Origin: Chrysogorgia sp. JL179-B06
Taxonomy: Eukaryota > Cnidaria > Anthozoa > Scleralcyonacea > Chrysogorgiidae
Assembly (NCBI GenBank): GCA_035772405.1
Contig: JAYKKM010000005.1
Span: 4,262,501 to 4,326,500, forward strand
Length of the DNA stretch: 64,000 nucleotides
Direction: 5' to 3'
Shown: piece by piece, positions 34,612 to 48,288 of the stretch
How the letters are laid out: each line of letters starts with the position of its first letter
Numbering within the stretch: position 1 is the stretch's first letter
Translations under genes and position numbers: made by a program
The notes under the pieces: model-generated
Told to the model about the DNA's origin: nothing
Seen by the model: only the letters and a program-made list of their open reading frames with translations
Database searches by the model: none

Positions 34612-36108
34612 CTATTTTTTTATGTATACATATGCAACATTTAATTCTTCTTCGATCCATTTCCAGCACGCCTCTCCTGTTTTGTAATCACACATTGAGT
34701 ACAAAACTTTGTGAGAGAACTTCACAGGCTTGCAAAATGTTATGCTGCAGTTGACGCATTTGGCGTAAGGTATCATTCTTGGAAAGCGTAGGGGTTTGTC
34801 ATTGATCACCCATTTCCATGGACAGTTGGTTGACAGTTCGTTTAACATGGAGCTTTTCCTGTGAATGGTAGATTTCGTCGACGACGATTTTTGAACGAAG
34901 TCGTAACGTTGCCTGTAGGTTTTCAGTATGGGTGGCTCTTGAACGTTTGATGGCGGTAGCTTATAACATGTTTGACCAGTCGAAAATGGAAATATGATTG
35001 GATAGATGATTACAGCAAAGAGCTAAAATAATAAAGAGAAAAGTTAGCTTTTAGTTAACCTTGTAAAAGAGCAGAGATTTTTTTCGGAACACAGACATGC
35101 ACATTTTACATGAAGAAAACATAATTAATGTATTTCATGAAATATTTAAATATATATTTAACAATTATGCCAAGAGTTCATATACGAGAGCGAGTGGTAT
35201 AATTGTTTTATAATATAAGACACTGCATGGTATTTACTATAGGTTTTTTTTCGTGTTCTTTTATCAAGCAAATACCTGATTTCTTGCTCATTCTCTTCAG
35301 CAAAACATTTGGCCAATTTGTTTTTTCATTTCTAATGGGTATGAGCTAATAGCTGGACAGTATAAGAACCAAGGAAATGGCAGAAAAACTCACATCTGGT
35401 GAATCATGTCTATATTATAAATGTTTTTATTTCCTGCCTTTGTCGACCTCAGAGACTCCTTGAACACCAAAACACCAAAGCTACGTGAAGCCTCTGTATA
35501 CAGCGGGTACCATTACGTCCGAAGTTATGTGTTTCTTCTTTAAATATATGTATATGTGTTGTGCACAGCTTTTTATCATAAAAAATTATCCGTTGTTAGT
35601 GAAATCGGGATGCAAGTGTCAATAAATATTAATAGAAGCAGGAAAAGGCAACATATCAACAGCATTTTTTAGTCGAAGGAATATTTCACCGGTGTAATGA
35701 TTGTAGGAGCTTTGAATTGACAGACCATACAAAGTGAACGATCGTCAAGCTCAAATCATGATTGATTATTACAACCTTAAAACAATTAACTACTGGTGTT
35801 TAAACTTTTAAACGAGAATCTGCATGGACGGGTTAGCTGTTCTTTAGCTATAAACTTTTTTTAAACAAATGCAGGATGTCGCTAATAACTACTCATGTAA
35901 ACCTATAGACAAGTGTAAACTATAGGTGTAGATTCCCATATTTTTCTTAACCCGTTGAAGGTTGTAGTCTGACAGCCGAAAGCTCGTACCAATAAAAACT
36001 TATATCAATGAACGCTTGTTTTATATCATTATGTTTAAACCTGATATCGGCTCGTATATTTTTTCTACTTACCATACTATTCACAATTTGTTTAATTTCC
36101 ATTTTCAT
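34612..36108 (-). CDS. IL-17-like secreted cytokine, copy 4 (two exons)
   Basis: This is the fourth copy. Exon 1 is 36073-36108 and exon 2 is 34612-35022. It sits at a constant offset of 26,184 bp from copy 2, and the exons look the same. Signal peptide, seven mature cysteines, the CPWKW...RFPRM core, splice sites and the adjoining AATAAA are all kept. It is of the core subtype, with the long intron and no TATATAA in the 60 bp upstream of the start. Confidence 0.78.
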
Positions 36109-37137
36109 ATATTCTTTCTGAGTGTATTTTGTGTTTGAGTCATTTCATAGAGAAACTGACTTTATATACAGCAGGCAATGCAGTGGGTTTGTACCTAAAT
36201 TTATTTTCATTACAATAGAACAATTATAATATTTGACATCTGCAAGATGTGCTGAAAGCAAGTTGTAGCTGCACCTTCCTGAATCCACCAGTACTCATAT
36301 GCAAATATTAAATATATAACGGAAATTTATATGGCCACCGCGCACTAGAACACCATCCAAACAACAGACCTGAGCTAGCAATTACAGTACTTTGAAGTAG
36401 TTGATATTAGCCAAACATTTACCTTCTTAACATTTGACGAATTCAATTTGGCAATTTTTAACATGATTAACCGCTTCATACTGAATCAGCTACAATACAT
36501 GAGGGTTCTTTATTGGAACGTTTACACAGCGAGGGACGGTAATTGCTTTATCCACGTAAATTATCCAAACAGCGAGGGGCTGACTGTTTCCATGATTTAA
36601 TATTACGAAATAGATACGATACATGCGGTGTTATCAGTGTATGCGGAACTATGAGGAAGTGACACATCGAAACCCTATCATGTACAAGATCAATTCTCTG
36701 ATCATTGCTCCCATTTTGTGATTTGATGTTGTGCGCATGTAGGTGATCAGCGAGAGCCTTCCGTTATATCAAAGCATGTTCCTTGAATATGACTTCCGGA
36801 GTGACTGTGCAGAGGAAGTTAGGAAGTAGACATGCATCGGTTAGCTGAGTGTTTCATGATAGCAACTTTCCATGCAGCACTATCTAATGCTAGTTCCTTA
36901 CGCAAACCCTTCTTCCCCAAATCTGTTTTCACAACCTTCTTCCATGTCTTCCTAGGTCTCCCTTTCCCCCTTCTTCCACCATATATCTAAATCAATAATC
37001 TTGATCCATCTTCTGCATGACGTTATCAAACTAAACCAGTCCGCCTACTCCTACCGATAACACTGATGCTAACCAGCTCCAAACGATCTCTTAGCTCCAA
37101 ATCTATTCCTTTGTGGTGCTTTTTGTTTTAACCGCAT

Positions 37138-37338
37138 ATGAAGTACATCATTGTATATAGTTCATATAAGATGTATTCAAATCAGCGCCTATTGATTCCA
37201 TTTTATGATGAGGCTGAAATTATTAAATGTTCAATAATTTACAAGAGAATAAACGGGAATAGTCCCGCTTATATTTATGATATGTTTCCACGTAAAATAG
37301 ACGTACATTCAAGACTTACTATAGACAGGACATATTAA
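37138..37338 (+). pseudogene. LINE reverse transcriptase C-terminal fragment, unit 4
   Basis: This has the same 66-residue translation as the unit 1 copy, at a constant 26,184-bp offset from the unit 2 copy. Confidence 0.55.
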
Positions 37339-38295
37339 TATTGTCTGCTCGCGCTATAATTGTGAGGATGAAGGTGTAAGTTCATTCACTACGGAATAAA
37401 ATTTTTAATAATTCTTAACATATAGTAATTCTTAGAAATAGTTCTTTTAATCATTTTATTGTAAACAGTATAGTCTGAGGGCTAGTAGTTTATTAGTTTT
37501 TATTCTAACTGTCACTTGTCAACCCCGTGAAATAAAGTTGTTAATTTATTGCATGGCTAAAGTACATGACGCATTGCATGGCTATAAAGTACAACACTAA
37601 CATGGCAATACATAGGAACATAATGATGGAAAGTTATCTCAGTTTGAATCAAAGTCTCGGCTCAACAATCTTCTGTAGGGAGTCCGTTCTTAAGTCTCTC
37701 GATTATGGGTGGATGGCATCTAATGGTTACTCGCTTATAGCGAGTTGCGAGCACGTTCTTGCGATAGTTTATTATATCTATCACTCTTTTAGGTGAATGG
37801 AATACCCCAGGCAACAGGCTAGAAGCCCAATTGATAGGTGTCCGACCAAGGATGACTGCATGATATAAGAGGATTAGACATGAATATTTTTGAGAATTGA
37901 TATTCCCCCGCTTATAAGCTCACCCTGGATAAAGACGCATGCGCCTTTAAACAATCAAAATCTGCGAGTTTGATAGACAGGAACAGAATACCGTACTTTT
38001 AATAATTACATGCTTTATAGATCTCGGCGCGTTTACCCGGTATTGGCATGGAACTTCAATGCCATTGTTTCTTTTATTCTCGTGGGGTATGGTTAGAGGT
38101 GCGCCTTATGCGAATTTTTATAGGCGCATGCGCCTCTAAACGACCATTTTGACACCGAAGATTATCGAAAAATCTTGAATTTTCGCTTACAGGCGCATGC
38201 GCTTATATGTGGGGGAATACGGTACGAAATAATTTTAATGACTATTGATGTTGTTAAGCAAAGCACTAGATTCAAAAAGCATTTGCTACTAAATA

Positions 38296-39619
38296 TTGTG
38301 CCGCAGGAACTCGATTTTTATAGTCTTTTTCCACGAGGGTGTCCTCTATAGAGGTCCTGAATTGGCCGACCTGATCGTTGAGTCGTTCTACAGAGTCTCT
38401 AGAGATATATCGCCGTTGAATTTCACAAAAATCCCAGTCTCCATTGTCCCTGATGAATTTATCATAACTCCTCAACAAGTTTAACTTCCAGTTCGGATAC
38501 AAATTTATAAATCTACTTATCCTGACGAAATACCAAATTATCTCCTTAAATCCTTTGCGCTCTTCCTAAGTAGTCCCATATGCTCTCTTTTTAACTCTTC
38601 AATTGTCCAAGGTTTCCTCCCAGCTGTCTGGAAATGTGTAAATGTCTTACCCTTACCCAAGACAGCCAATCTCCAATTTCAGTACGGCGGTATAAAGAAC
38701 GGTTAATTAACTGCATGGTTATAGCTGCAACCGATTTAACCCGGCTCAGTTATCATGAGATCCTGTATGATTGATTTCTCGAAAGCTTGATTACAATATC
38801 CTGCTCAATAAACTTCGTAACTTAGATGTACCTCCTACTCTGCTCAATTGGTGAGCTCATTTCTAGTAGAAACTGGGTCAAATTAAGACTAAAACAGACT
38901 AGTTAAAAAACCAATTAAATTTGGTTGTATCAGATTCACAAATTAACCTTTTTTTACGGGTTGAAACAGCCGAATTTTGTTGGTTGAAACAACCAAAATA
39001 CGGTCATTTTATTCAAAATATTTGGTTATTTCATAACCATTCAAATTGGTTATGAATCTGAGACAACCTACCAAATCGATAATTGTTTCAACCAATCTGT
39101 TTTTACAGTGCGGAAAGCAGTCAACGCATGCAGGTGTCCCTCAAGGAACCAAACTTGCAGGTCCTTTGTTCTTTCTCGTGATGATCAATGATTTGCCAAC
39201 AAATCTTCCTATGTAAAAGTTTGTAAATGATTGCACCGTATATGAAGTTGTTTCTCGCCCATCTCACTATCTGTGATTGGACTGAATCTAACAATATGCG
39301 TTTAAATGTTAAGAAAACAAAGGAGTTCTGGATATCCTTTTTGAAATCTCCTGTAGAACTCGATAATTGTCTTTCAACAACTCCTCGTTAGATATCGTAG
39401 ATCATTTCAAACTCCATGGATATTATCCGACTATTACCTGGAACCAGCTACATGTCGCTGGTATATGTGCTAAAGCAAGCAGTAAACGTTTATATGCACT
39501 CCGACTACTTAAACGAAACGTTATACAAACCCGAGACATCGTTATGGGTTTCTGCTCGTTTCTTGGTAGTTGATATATTTTTGAAATTCAAGGTGAAGCG
39601 CTTTCAACGTAAAAACTGA
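38296..39619 (+). pseudogene. Decayed LINE reverse transcriptase, unit 4
   Basis: The same remnant as in unit 2 but uninterrupted by the large element; the small MITE at 38890-39110 is present. Confidence 0.72.
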
Positions 39620-42090
39620 ACTGAATTATTATATTAATTATTATATTATTATAATCTTTATTTATCCACGGTAAATTCACCAAGTTTTACAAAATAATAA
39701 CAATAATTACATAAAAAAATAAATTACAGTCATATAGAAAAAATGTTCCAAGTATAATCTATTACACAACTATTTTATCACTAATTTTCATAAATAAACA
39801 AGTGATGTTTACAGGTGACATATTGTTTATGGTATCATGCATAAAAAAGTGCTTATGAAAATAATTTTTTCCAGTTTTTTGTTTTGAGGTATGTTTCGAA
39901 AATACTTTCATATTTGTTATTTTTTAAAAACAAAATTGATCAATTTGTTAAAAAATCTGTCACAGAGACTGGGTCCGAATTTAACTCTGATGACGTCAAG
40001 ATGTTCAGAGAGAGAGCGTATTTAAAAAAATATGTCAAGTGATTCGGCAACTAGTGTTGTGAGGAGCGCCAGCAACGCAATATCTTCTCCTGTGTTTTGT
40101 AGCTTTCTCACTAATTTCTGCCATCTTTACACTACTTGCAAACACCTTGATGTGTCAAACACATCAACAAGTTAACCACTTTTTGGCTGAAATGTTCCTT
40201 CTTTTATAGCCTATTTCAGTCGCCTAATAACGTTTTAAAGAATCTTTCCTGTTCAATATGTTCTAAACGCATACTGAACATTTAAAAACTGCAACAATAA
40301 ATTTCGTTTCACAGGCACTTTAAAAAAGTAAAGAAAATTATAGTGCATATGAAGTAAAAATGAAGTTTGCTTCATTTGAAAGAACTTTTGAAACAATATC
40401 TAATTTTATATATCGCCTCGTTTATGAGATATTTAGGTTTGTTTGATATGTAAATGAGATAACATGTGACGTCATGTTGGTGACTTTGGAAACCATTTTG
40501 ACTTATTGGAAAATTATGTATATTTTTGGGTTTATTTAACGAAATCACTTGAAATTTTGCACATGAATGCATCTATTGACAGGACTTAATAGTTTTGGAC
40601 GAGATATGGAAGATCCTCAGAGACCCGGAGAGGAATCGAAAGTGTAATTACCTTCTGATTGCCGTTGTGAGATGCTCTAACACATTGCAGAGCTACCAAG
40701 ACTGAGATGATGTACAATGATGTACTTTTCAATAGTTTTGCTTAAACTTAGATTAACAACATTCAGTCAAAGATTAAAAATTATACTTAAGTAAACATTT
40801 TAGTAATGATTGTTAACCAATGAAAAGTCAAGAGCACGCAAGATGATTAAGTGTAAGTTTTACCAATAAATTATTTAATACTTTTAACTTACTATTATTT
40901 TTATGCCGTGCTTGATCACAATTTACATGAATACCTTTTCAGTATTGCGCATTTTCACTAGGTTTGAATAGTTTATTTTTATAAGTAACTTGATCAACTA
41001 TGTGAGTTTAGGTAGAAACGGATTTGGCATATGGAATTTATTTGTACTTTAGATTACAATTGATTCCATATATTCTATACAATTTTAAATTTTCATCCGG
41101 TGATATAACCTTATTCAACACTGGCAGGAAGCTTCTTGTGAAGCGTAGCCAGATGCAAAACTGTTAATTACTATAACTGTCTAATTTAAAATGGGGTGCT
41201 TTGTACGAAGATGCAAATAACGCAAGCGAATAAAGAAATTACAAGAAGAGAGACACTCTTCTCTGGTAAAAATGCGTCGAAACCGATCAACCCTTTATCA
41301 CTTTTGTATCTTTAAAATGACATTATTTCTTCTCATCAATCGTTTGGCCGAATGACAACGCTGATACCTCTCGACGCTGAAGTCTCCCAAGACTTTTGTG
41401 CATTTCGGTTCCATAAATACTAGTTTAAACAACACGTCTAATTCACAGCATGGGATTTTATACACACCTGTGCTTAATATAGCAATAGATACTATACTTA
41501 GCTTGCACAAGGAAACGATGAGTCGAAAGCAAGATAATATTGCCTTGGGATAATTTCTGCATATTTCTGATATTATACACTATAGGTTATTCTTTGGACA
41601 GTTTTGTCGTTTTATTTTTATTGCAGTTTTTGTAACGGGTGTTTTTCAATTTCTTGTAATTAGCTGTATTCCCAAACATTACTTGAGCTTGCTTTCGAAT
41701 GTTTAGACTTCTCTTGGCTATACATCAGACTTGATGGCGTGTTGCTATTAGCAACGAATGCGTTATCACATTATGAAATACTACCTGCTGCGTATCCGCA
41801 ATGTACTAGTATAATAATGCATAGTAGGACTAGCCTTTCATCGGTGGCGGTGCCATGAAGTGTCTATGGGGATGCAGATAAAAAATCACCGTCGTGGCCA
41901 CCCATCACCCAACTAGCTCGATTTACTTCTTATTCTGTTAAAGAATGTGGGTATCACTGATCCATTGTAATATGAGCTCTTAAAAAATGAAAGCTACTCG
42001 ATGATATTCAAAAATTGTTGATAAAAGTTTATTTCATTTAAGATTTTAAGATTAGATTTTCTTACAAAGAGCGATAGTCTTCCATTTATT

Positions 42091-43576
42091 CTATTTTTTT
42101 ATGTATACATATGCAACATTTAATTCTTCTTCGATCCATTTCCAGCACGCCTCTCCTGTTTTGTAATCACACATTGAGTACAAAACTTTGTGAGAGAACT
42201 TCACAGGCTTGCAAAATGTTATGCTGCAGTTGACGCATTTGGCGTAAGGTATCATTCTTGGAAAGCGTAGGGGTTTGTCATTGATCACCCATTTCCATGG
42301 ACAGTTGGTTGACAGTTCGTTTAACATGGAGCTTTTCCTGTGAATGGTAGATTTCGTCGACGACGATTTTTGAACGAAGTCGTAACGTTGCCTGTAGGTT
42401 TTCAGTATGGGTGGCTCTTGAACGTTTGATGGCGGTAGCTTATAACATGTTTGACCAGTCGAAAATGGAAATATGATTGGATAGATGATTACAGCAAAGA
42501 GCTAAAATAATAAAGAGAAAAGTTAGCTTTTAGTTAACCTTGTAAAAGAGCAGAGAATTTTTTCGGAACACAGACATGCACATTTTACATGAAGAAAACA
42601 TAATTAATGTATTTCATGAAATATTTAAATATATATTTAACAATTATGCCAAGAGTTCATATACGAGAGCGAGTGGTATAATTGTTTTATAATATAAGAC
42701 ACTGCATGGTATTTACTATAGGTTTTTTTTCGTGTTCTTTTATCAAGCAAATACCTGATTTCTTGCTCATTCTCTTCAGCAAAACATTTGGCCAATTTGT
42801 TTTTTCATTTCTAATGGGTATATGAGCTAATAGCTGGACAGTATAAGAACCAAGGAAATGGCAGAAAAACTCACATCTGGTGAATCATGTCTATATTATA
42901 AATGTTTTTATTTCCTGCCTTTGTCGACCTCAGAGACTCCTTGAACACCAAAACACCAAAGCTACGTGAAGCCTATGTATACAGCGGGTACCATTACGTC
43001 CGAAGTTATGTGTTTCTTCTTTAAATATATGTATATGTGTTGTGCACAGCTTTTAATCATAAAAAATTATCCGTTGTTAGTGAAATCGGGATCCAAGTGT
43101 CAATAAATATTAATAGAAGCAGGAAAAGGCAACATATCAACAGCATTTTTTAGTCGAAGGAATATTTCACCGGTGTAATGATTGTAACAGACCATACAAA
43201 GTGAACGATCGTCAAGCTCGAATCATGATTGATTATTACAACCTTAAAACAATTAACGACTGGTGTTTAAACTTTTAAACGAGAATCTGCATGGACGGGT
43301 TAGCTGTTCTTTAGCTATAAATTTTTTTAAACAAATGCAGGATGTCGCTAATAACTACTCATGTAAACCTATAGACAAGTGTAAACTGTAGGTGTAGATT
43401 CCCATATTTTTCTTAACCCGTTGAAGGTTGTAGTCTGACAGCCGAAAGCTCGCGTACCAATAAAAACTTATATCAATGAACGCTTGTTTTATATCATTAT
43501 GTTTAAACCTGATATCGGCTCGTATATTTTTTCTACTTACCATACTATTCACAATTTGTTTAATTTCCATTTTCAT
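42091..43576 (-). CDS. IL-17-like secreted cytokine, copy 5 (two exons, altered 5' end)
   Basis: This is the fifth copy. Exon 1 is 43541-43576 and exon 2 is 42091-42501, in phase 0 with intact splice sites. The exon 2 product from MLNEL on matches copies 2 to 4. The sequence just upstream of the start differs from every other copy: a deletion joins the start region directly to what is further upstream elsewhere. This leaves an in-frame ATG 16 codons earlier (43624) with no stop between. If transcription starts far enough upstream, the product would gain a hydrophilic N-terminal extension (MFYCNENKFRYKPKEY) before the signal peptide, which could impair secretion. Otherwise the usual start gives a normal 148-residue protein. 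Confidence 0.72.
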
Positions 43577-44534
43577 ATATTCTTTGGGTTTGTACCTAAA
43601 TTTATTTTCATTACAATAGAACAATTATAATATTTGACATCTGCAAGATGTGCTGAAAGCAAGTTGTAGCTGCATCTTCCTGAATCCACCAGTACTCATA
43701 TGCAAATATTAAATATATAACGAAAATTTATATGGCCACCGCGCACTAGAACACCATCCAAACAACAGACCAGCTAGCAATTACAGTACTTTGAAGTAGT
43801 TGATATTAGCCAAACATTTACCTTCTTAACATTTGACGAATTCAATTTGGCAATTTTTAACATGATTAACCGCTTCATACTGAATCAGCTACAATACATG
43901 AGGGTTCTTTATTGGAACGTTTACACAGTGGGGGACGGTAATTGCTTTATCCACGTAAATTATCCAAACAGCGAGGGGCTGACTGTTTCCATGATTTAAT
44001 ATTACGAAATAGATACGATACATGCGGTGTTATCAGTGTATGCGGAACTATAAGGAAGTGACACATCGAAACCCTATCATGTACAAGATCAATTCTCTGA
44101 TCATTGCTCTCATTTTGTGATTTGGTGTTGTGCATGCAGGTGATCAGAGAGAGCCTTCCGTTATATCAAAGCATGTTCCTTGAATATGACTTCCGGAGTG
44201 ACTGTGCAGAGGAAGTTAGGAAGTAGACATGCATCGGTTAGCTGAGTGTTTCATGATAGCAACTTTCCATGCAGCACTATCTAATGCTAGTTCCTTACGC
44301 AAACCCTTCTTCCCCAAATCTGTTTTCACAACCTTCTTCCATGTCTTCCTAGGTCTCCCTTTCCCCCTTCTTCCACCATATATCTAAATCAATAATCTTG
44401 ATCCATCTTCTGCATGACGTTATCAAACTAAACCAGTCCGCCTACTCCTACCGATAACACTGATGCTAACCAGCTCCAAACGATCTCTTAGCTCCAAATC
44501 TATTCCTTTGTGGTGCTTTTTGTTTTAACCGCAT

Positions 44535-44735
44535 ATGAAGTACATCATTGTATATAGTTCATATAAGATGTATTCAAATCAGCGCCTATTGATTCCATTT
44601 TATGATGAGGCTGAAATTATTAAATGTTCAATAATTTACAAGAGAATAAACGGGAATAGTCCCGCTTATATTTATGATATGTTTCCACGTAAAATAGACG
44701 TACATTCAAGACTTACTATAGACAGGACATATTAA
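44535..44735 (+). pseudogene. LINE reverse transcriptase C-terminal fragment, unit 5
   Basis: This has the same 66-residue translation as the unit 1 copy. The flanking DNA has small private differences from the other units. Confidence 0.55.
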
Positions 44736-45691
44736 TATTGTCTGCTCGCGCTATAATTGTGAGGATGAAGGTGTAAGTTCATTCACTACGGAATAAAATT
44801 TTTAATAATTCTTAACATTTTGTAATTCTTAGAAATAGTTCTTTTAATCATTTTATTGTAAACAGTATAGTCTGAGGGCTAGTAGTTTATTAGTTTTTAT
44901 TCTAACTGTCACTTGTCAACCCCGTGAAATAAAGTTGTTAATTTATTGCATGGCTAAAGTACATGACGCATTGCATGGCTAAAGTACAACACTAACATGG
45001 CAATACATAGGAACATAATGATGGAAAGTTATCTCAGTTTGAATCAAAGTCTCGGCTCAACAATCTTCTGTAGGGAGTCCGTTCTTAAGTCTCTCGATTA
45101 TGGGTGGATGGCATCTAATGGTTACTCGCTTATAGCGAGTTGCGAGCACGTTCTTGCGATAGTTTATTATATCTATCACTCTTTTAGGTGAATGGAATAC
45201 CCCAGGCAACAGGCTAGAAGCCCAATTGATAGGTGTCCGACCAAGGATGACTGCATGATATAAGAGGATTAGACATGAATATTTTTGAGAATTGATATTC
45301 CCCCGCTTATAAGCTCACCCTGGATAAAGACGCATGCGCCTTTAAACAATCAAAATCTGCGAGTTTGATAGACAGGAACAGAATACCGTACTTTTAATAA
45401 TTACATGCTTTATAGATCTCGGCGCTTTTACCCGGTATTGGCATGGAACTTCAATGCCATTGTTTCTTTTATTCTCGTGGGGTATGGCTAGAGGTGCGCC
45501 TCTATGCAAATTTTTATAGGCGCATGCGTCTCTAAACGACCATTTTGACACCGAAGATTATCGAAAAATCTTGAATTTTCGCTTATAGGCGCATGCGCTT
45601 ATATGTGGGGGAATACGGTACGAAATAATTTTAATGACTATTGATGTTGTTAAGCAAAGCACTAGATTCAAAAAGCATTTGCTACTAAATA

Positions 45692-47930
45692 TTGTGCCGC
45701 AGGAACTCGATTTTTATAGTCTTTTTCCACGAGGGTGTCCTCTATAGAGGTCCTGAATTGGCCGACCTGATCGTTGAGTCGTTCTACAGAGTCTCTACCC
45801 AGCTAGCACATAACGTAATCGTAACGTTGTATTTAGGTTGTGGTAAAGTTAGGTCGGACCTAACCTTGTCACAACATTGCTACAACATTGTTTTCTCAAT
45901 GTGCGTGATCGAATTACGTATAAGTTCCGACGAACATTCCCGTAACGTTGAGACAACGTTGTCATTTAACGTTGTATCACAACGTTCATATAACGTCATA
46001 TAACACCAATCTGAAAATGAAGCATATTTTCAAAACTATTAAATAAAATTGCTTGAAACTTTGCACAAGTATACAGTTCACTAAAGTTAATATGCCCGTT
46101 TCAACTTTATCGTTACCATAGTAACAGATTAGTTCCCAGGCTCCGTTCATCCTTTAAAACATTTCTTTATTTTCTGCCATTTATAAAACAATTTTTGACT
46201 GTGGTCTAGTGAAGTATATTTTCAATAGCATTGCCAACAAAACAGGGCAACTTCTAATAATAATTTTTGCAGGGCGTGGGATATTCAATTTAGTGAACTG
46301 TATACTTGTGCAAAGTTTCAAGCAATTTTATTTAATAGTTTTGAAAATATCCTTCATTTTCAGATTGGTCATAATGGTGGGTACAACTTGTGACGTCATA
46401 GGTCATAATATACAACCTTGAATAACTCGAGAACGAGATAAGATATGAAAGAACTGTCACAAGTCATTCTTTGTCATTTTACGAGTTCTTTCTAATAAAT
46501 CAATACAAAATACATCTCAATTTTCGGTTCATATACCCTTTAAGCAAATAAATATTTATATTTAAAATATTTACGCTTATTCATATTTATTATCGTTGTT
46601 GTACTGCTATTGCTGTTACTTATTGCTAGAAAGTATACTTTAAAATAATATTTTTGTTATGTGTCGTTTGATAATTGTCCAGTTAGGGTTAGTTTTACTG
46701 TAGAACTTATAGAGATATATCGCCGTTGAATTTCACAAAAATCCCAGTCTCCATTGTCCCTGATGAATTTATCATAACTCCTCAACAAGTTTAACTACTA
46801 GTTCGGATAAAAATTTATAAATCTACTGATCCTGACGAAATACCAAATTATCTCCTTAAATCCTTTGCGTTCTTCCTAAGTAGTCCCATATGCTCTCTTT
46901 TTAACTCTTCAATTGTCCAAGGCTTTCGGCTCCCAGCTGTCTGGAAATGTGTAAATGTCTTACCCTTACCCAAGACAGCCAATCTCCAATTTCACTACGG
47001 CGGTAATTAGTACATGTCGTAGAACAGTTCTTGATAACCTCGTTCTTCACTGGTTATAGCTGCAACCGATTTAACCCGGCTCAGTTATCAGATTAATCCT
47101 GTATGATTGATTTCTCGAAAGCTTGATCACAATATCCTGCTCAATAAACTTCGTAACTTAGATGTACAGTACCATCTACTCTGCTCAATTGGTGAGCTCA
47201 TTTCTTGCAAGGTAGAAACTGGGTCAAATTAAGACTAACTCTATGTAAAACAGACTGGTTAAAAGAACCAATTAAATTTGGTTGTATCAGATTCACAAAT
47301 TGACGCTTTTTTACGGGTTGAAACAGCCGAATTTGTTGGTTGAAACAACCAAAATACGGTCATTTTATTCAAGATATTTGGTTATTTTAAGCATTCAAAT
47401 TGGTTATGAATCTGAGACAACCTACCAAATCGATTGTTTCAACCAATCTATTTTTACAGTGCGGAAAACAGTCAACGCATGCAGGTGTCCCTCAAGGAAC
47501 CAAACTTGCAGGTCCTTTGTTCTTTCTCGTGATGATCAATGATTTGCTAACAAATCTTCCTATGTAAAAGTTTGTAAATGATTGCACCGTATATGAAGTT
47601 GTTTCTCGCCCATCTCACTATCTGTGACTGGACTGAATCTAACAATATGCGTTTAAATGTTAAGAAAACAAAGGAGTTCTGGATATCCTTTTGAAATCTC
47701 CTGTAGAACTCGATAATTGTCTTTTAACAACTCCTCGTTAGATATCGTAGATCATTTCAAACTCCATGGATATTATCCGACTACACCTGGAACCCGCTAC
47801 ATGTCGCTGGTATATGTGCTAAAGCTAGTAAACGTTTATATGCACTCCAACTACTTAAACGAAACGTTATACAAACCCGAGACATCGTTATATTTTTAAA
47901 ATTCAAGGTGAAGCGCTTTCAACGTAAAAA
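45692..47930 (+). pseudogene. Decayed LINE reverse transcriptase, unit 5
   Basis: The remnant is broken by the insertion at 45798-46709 and the MITE at 47244-47461. It also lacks a further piece near 47890, within the 3' coding end. Confidence 0.7.
45798..46709. mobile_element. 912-bp insertion in the unit 5 LINE remnant
   Basis: The other units read GAGTCTCTAGAGATATAT here. Unit 5 reads GAGTCTCTA, then 912 bp starting CCCAGCTAGCACATAACG, then TAGAGATATAT. The flanking TA could be a target duplication. The two ends are not inverted repeats of each other. The first 200 bp carry many AACGTT palindromes. The interior has a hairpin with arms at about 46008-46085 and 46289-46367. No coding capacity was recognised. 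Confidence 0.65.
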
Positions 47931-48077
47931 CTGAACTGAATTATTATATTAATTATTATATTATTATAATCTTTATTTATCCACGGTAAATTCACCAAGT
48001 TTTGCAAAATAATAACAATAATTACATAAAACAAGTGATGTTTACAGGTGACATATTGTATCATGCATAAAAAGCTT

Positions 48078-48288
48078 ACAGGCAACGTTACGACTTCGTT
48101 CAAAAATCGTCGTCGACGAAATCTACCATTCACAGGAAAAGCTCCATGTTAAACGAACTGTCAACCAACTGTCCATGGAAATGGATGATCAATGACAAAC
48201 CCCTACGCTTTCCAAGAATGATACCTTACGCCAAATGCGTCAACTGCAGCATAACATTTTGCAAGCCTGTGAAGTTCTCTCACAAAGT
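48078..48288 (+). pseudogene. Inverted fragment of IL-17-like exon 2
   Basis: On the plus strand, opposite to all seven genes, 211 bp reproduce the middle of IL-17-like exon 2, from ACAGGCAACG through the start of the conserved core to CACAAAGT. It reads NELSTNCPWKWMINDKPLRF and onward, then runs into unrelated frame. The Met in WMIND links it to copy 6. It interrupts sequence that is continuous in the other units (GCATAAAAAAGTGCTTATG). There is no start, signal peptide or C-terminus, so it is not a gene. Confidence 0.85.

Larger units (their letters stand above)
33523..41005. repeat. Array unit 4 (core type, empty site)
   Basis: This 7,483-bp unit matches unit 2 along its length with only a few visible differences, such as one base at 38897. 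It holds the unoccupied TA (39210-39211) where unit 2 carries the 11.3-kb element. Confidence 0.93.
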
